From Methanospirillum hungatei (GTDB lineage Archaea > Halobacteriota > Methanomicrobia > Methanomicrobiales > Methanospirillaceae), in the NCBI GenBank assembly GCA_003251955.1, contig QKDV01000252.1, positions 1 through 6,388 of the forward strand: 6,388 nt of DNA. Direction: 5' to 3'. The notes under the pieces are model-generated. The model was not told where the DNA came from, did no database searches, and saw nothing but the letters and a program-made list of their open reading frames with translations. A program made the translations under genes and the position numbers. Every line of letters starts with the position of its first letter. Position 1 is the first letter of the stretch. Below are positions 5,107-6,388 of this stretch, in pieces.

Positions 5107-6320
5107 ACAACCTCCCTGGGATCAGCGATCTCTCCGGTTAATGCACTCGCTGCTGCTGTTGAGGGGGACGAGAGGTAATAGGAAGCCCCGACACCCATCC
5201 GGTTTTTGAAGTTCCTGTTCGCGGTTGAGAGCCCGACCTCACCTTCGCCGAGAACACCCATGTGTGCACCAAGACAGGGACCACATCCGGGAGGACAGAT
5301 GACACAACCAGCTTCAACCAGGGTTCCCATCACGCCTGACTTTTCAGCCTTCAGATAATCAGCACGGGATGCAGGGGTGACAATAGTCCTGACCGCAACC
5401 TGTTTTCCATCAAGTATTGCAGCAGCACGGGAAAGATCCTCGTACCTGCCATTTGTACAGGTCCCGATAAAGACCTGATCGAGGCGGGTTCCTGCCAGTG
5501 CTGAAACAGGTTTCACGGTATCCACACGATGAGGAACTGCAAGCATGGGTTCGATATCGTCAAGACCGATATGTATCTCCTTTGAATAGGTTGCTTCAGG
5601 CTTCACCTCCTGATCAGTGCATGACTGTCCAAACCTTGCAAGATACTCCCGGGTTACTGTATCAGCATACCAGAGCCCGGTTTTTGCCCCGGCTTCAACT
5701 GCCATGTTACTCAGGGTCAGTCTGCCTTCCATCGGGATTGAAGAGACAGAATCACCAAGAAACTCAAGTGCCTGGTAGGTAGCCCCGTCCATACCAAGTT
5801 CGGTCACATATGCAAGAGCAAGATCCTTGTATTCTACACCCTTCACAAGTGACCCGGATATGTGAATTGCAACGCTCTCCGGAACCCGAAGCCAGGTCTC
5901 TCCTGATACCCAGATTCCGGCCATGTCACTTGCACCTACACCGGTTGCGAATGCCCCGAATGCGCCAAGAGTACATGAATGCGAGTCTGCACCGATAACG
6001 ACCTCACCAGGGAGGACCCGACCCTCTGCCATGTACTGATGACAGATGCCTCCTCCTACATCAGAGAAATGCATCCCGGATCTGATGGCAAACTCACGCA
6101 GTTCACGATGAAGATCAGCGGTCTGGCTTGTGTTGGCGGGTGCAATGTGATCGTAGATGACATAGCAGGCCTTTGGGTTTGCAATCCCCGGAGCCCCCAT
6201 CTCATCGTAGATTACTTTTGCCTGTACACCGGTTCCATCATGACAAAACGCTTTGTCAATCCTTTTGTCACTAAAACTTCCGGCCTGTGCACCCAGTATC
6301 GTCTCTGACAGAGTTCCCAT
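5103..6320 (-). CDS. aksD: Homoaconitase / isopropylmalate isomerase large subunit, [4Fe-4S] (AksD/LeuC family)
   Basis: The 405-residue product is the iron-sulfur subunit of an aconitase-type hydro-lyase. It interconverts the 2-hydroxy and 3-hydroxy acids through the unsaturated intermediate. Motifs are HDGTG (27-31), DHIAPANTSQ (57-66), DVGGGICHQ (87-95), GADSHSCTLGAFGAFATGVG (110-129), and the cluster ligands C288 (IGTCTNGR), C346 and C349 (PPGCGPCLG), with STANRNFKNRMG (365-376). The cluster is therefore intact. It is a little short at the N-terminus: between AG (13-14) and HDGTG there are 12 residues, where relatives usually have about 17-19 with a PGD-V-V-VD strand. The ATG at 6320 is preceded by GGAGAGGAG, and the MGTLSETIL start fits the family. 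It is the first visible gene of the four-gene coupled operon. Substrate assignment follows from AksE. Confidence 0.88.
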   Translation of the reverse strand: MGTLSETILGAQAGSFSDKRIDKAFCHDGTGVQAKVIYDEMGAPGIANPKACYVIYDHIAPANTSQTADLHRELREFAIRSGMHFSDVGGGICHQYMAEGRVLPGEVVIGADSHSCTLGAFGAFATGVGASDMAGIWVSGETWLRVPESVAIHISGSLVKGVEYKDLALAYVTELGMDGATYQALEFLGDSVSSIPMEGRLTLSNMAVEAGAKTGLWYADTVTREYLARFGQSCTDQEVKPEATYSKEIHIGLDDIEPMLAVPHRVDTVKPVSALAGTRLDQVFIGTCTNGRYEDLSRAAAILDGKQVAVRTIVTPASRADYLKAEKSGVMGTLVEAGCVICPPGCGPCLGAHMGVLGEGEVGLSTANRNFKNRMGVGASYYLSSPSTAAASALTGEIADPREVV

Positions 6321-6388
6321 TGATGATCTCCTCTCCGGTTACATGCCGGATAATGTTCCGCAGCACCTGCGGGGATATTACACACTTT
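6321..6388 (-). promoter_or_regulatory. aksD upstream leader with hairpin and Shine-Dalgarno site (cut by window edge)
   Basis: The minus-strand leader holds a GGAGAGGAG ribosome-binding site about 8-16 bases before the aksD ATG. A perfect 6-bp stem lies at 6358-6372 (CCGCAG, loop CAC, CTGCGG) and a 4-bp CCGG pair at 6335-6338 and 6346-6349. An in-frame ATG directly followed by TAA lies at 6339-6344. No clear TATA box is visible in the 68 bases available, so the promoter, or an upstream operon gene such as aksA, may lie beyond the window. Confidence 0.35.

Noticed and set aside
4853..5209. 118-codon plus-strand open frame
   Set aside because: It is antisense to aksE and the end of aksD, whose conserved motifs occupy the region. 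Ser/Arg/Pro-rich translation is typical of a shadow frame.

Overview
The window looks archaeal, most likely from a methanogen of the Methanomicrobiales type. The evidence is a homoaconitase/isopropylmalate-dehydratase pair carrying the methanogen AksE-type YLRT motif, a partner NAD-dependent beta-decarboxylating dehydrogenase, strong Shine-Dalgarno sites with ATGA start/stop overlaps, and a TATA-like promoter with no bacterial -35/-10. All seven confident or near-confident genes are on the minus strand, so the window reads right to left. The genus is not determinable from what I can see.

Right part (6388 to 2841): a tightly coupled four-gene operon, aksD - aksE - unknown gene - aksF, each pair overlapping by 4 bases (ATGA). 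AksD and AksE form the two-subunit [4Fe-4S] homoaconitase and AksF is the following oxidative decarboxylase. Together they extend a 2-oxo diacid by one carbon, the chemistry used to build 2-oxosuberate for coenzyme B; the same families also serve leucine synthesis. The third gene (3824-4621) encodes a 265-residue cysteine-rich protein of a family I do not recognise. It is the most interesting item because it is locked between pathway genes.

Middle part (2840 to 1509): a visibly more AT-rich two-gene unit encoding a membrane-anchored family 2 glycosyltransferase of the polyprenyl-phosphate type and a four-helix SMR/EamA-like protein that lacks the EmrE catalytic glutamate. The pair resembles ArnC plus ArnE/F, that is, making a lipid-linked sugar and moving it across the membrane. 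A perfect 8-bp inverted repeat sits in its promoter region.

Left part (1508 to 1): an AT-rich intergenic region with a TATA-like box, a perfect 8-bp inverted repeat placed like an operator, and a short direct repeat. It is followed by a secreted DUF1254/DUF1214 protein rich in N-glycosylation sequons. Its C-terminal DUF1214 part stops abruptly, about 80-100 residues short of the usual family end, and a 41-codon coding-like frame overlaps the junction, suggesting a deletion or recombination scar. No RNA gene, CRISPR array or insertion sequence was seen.
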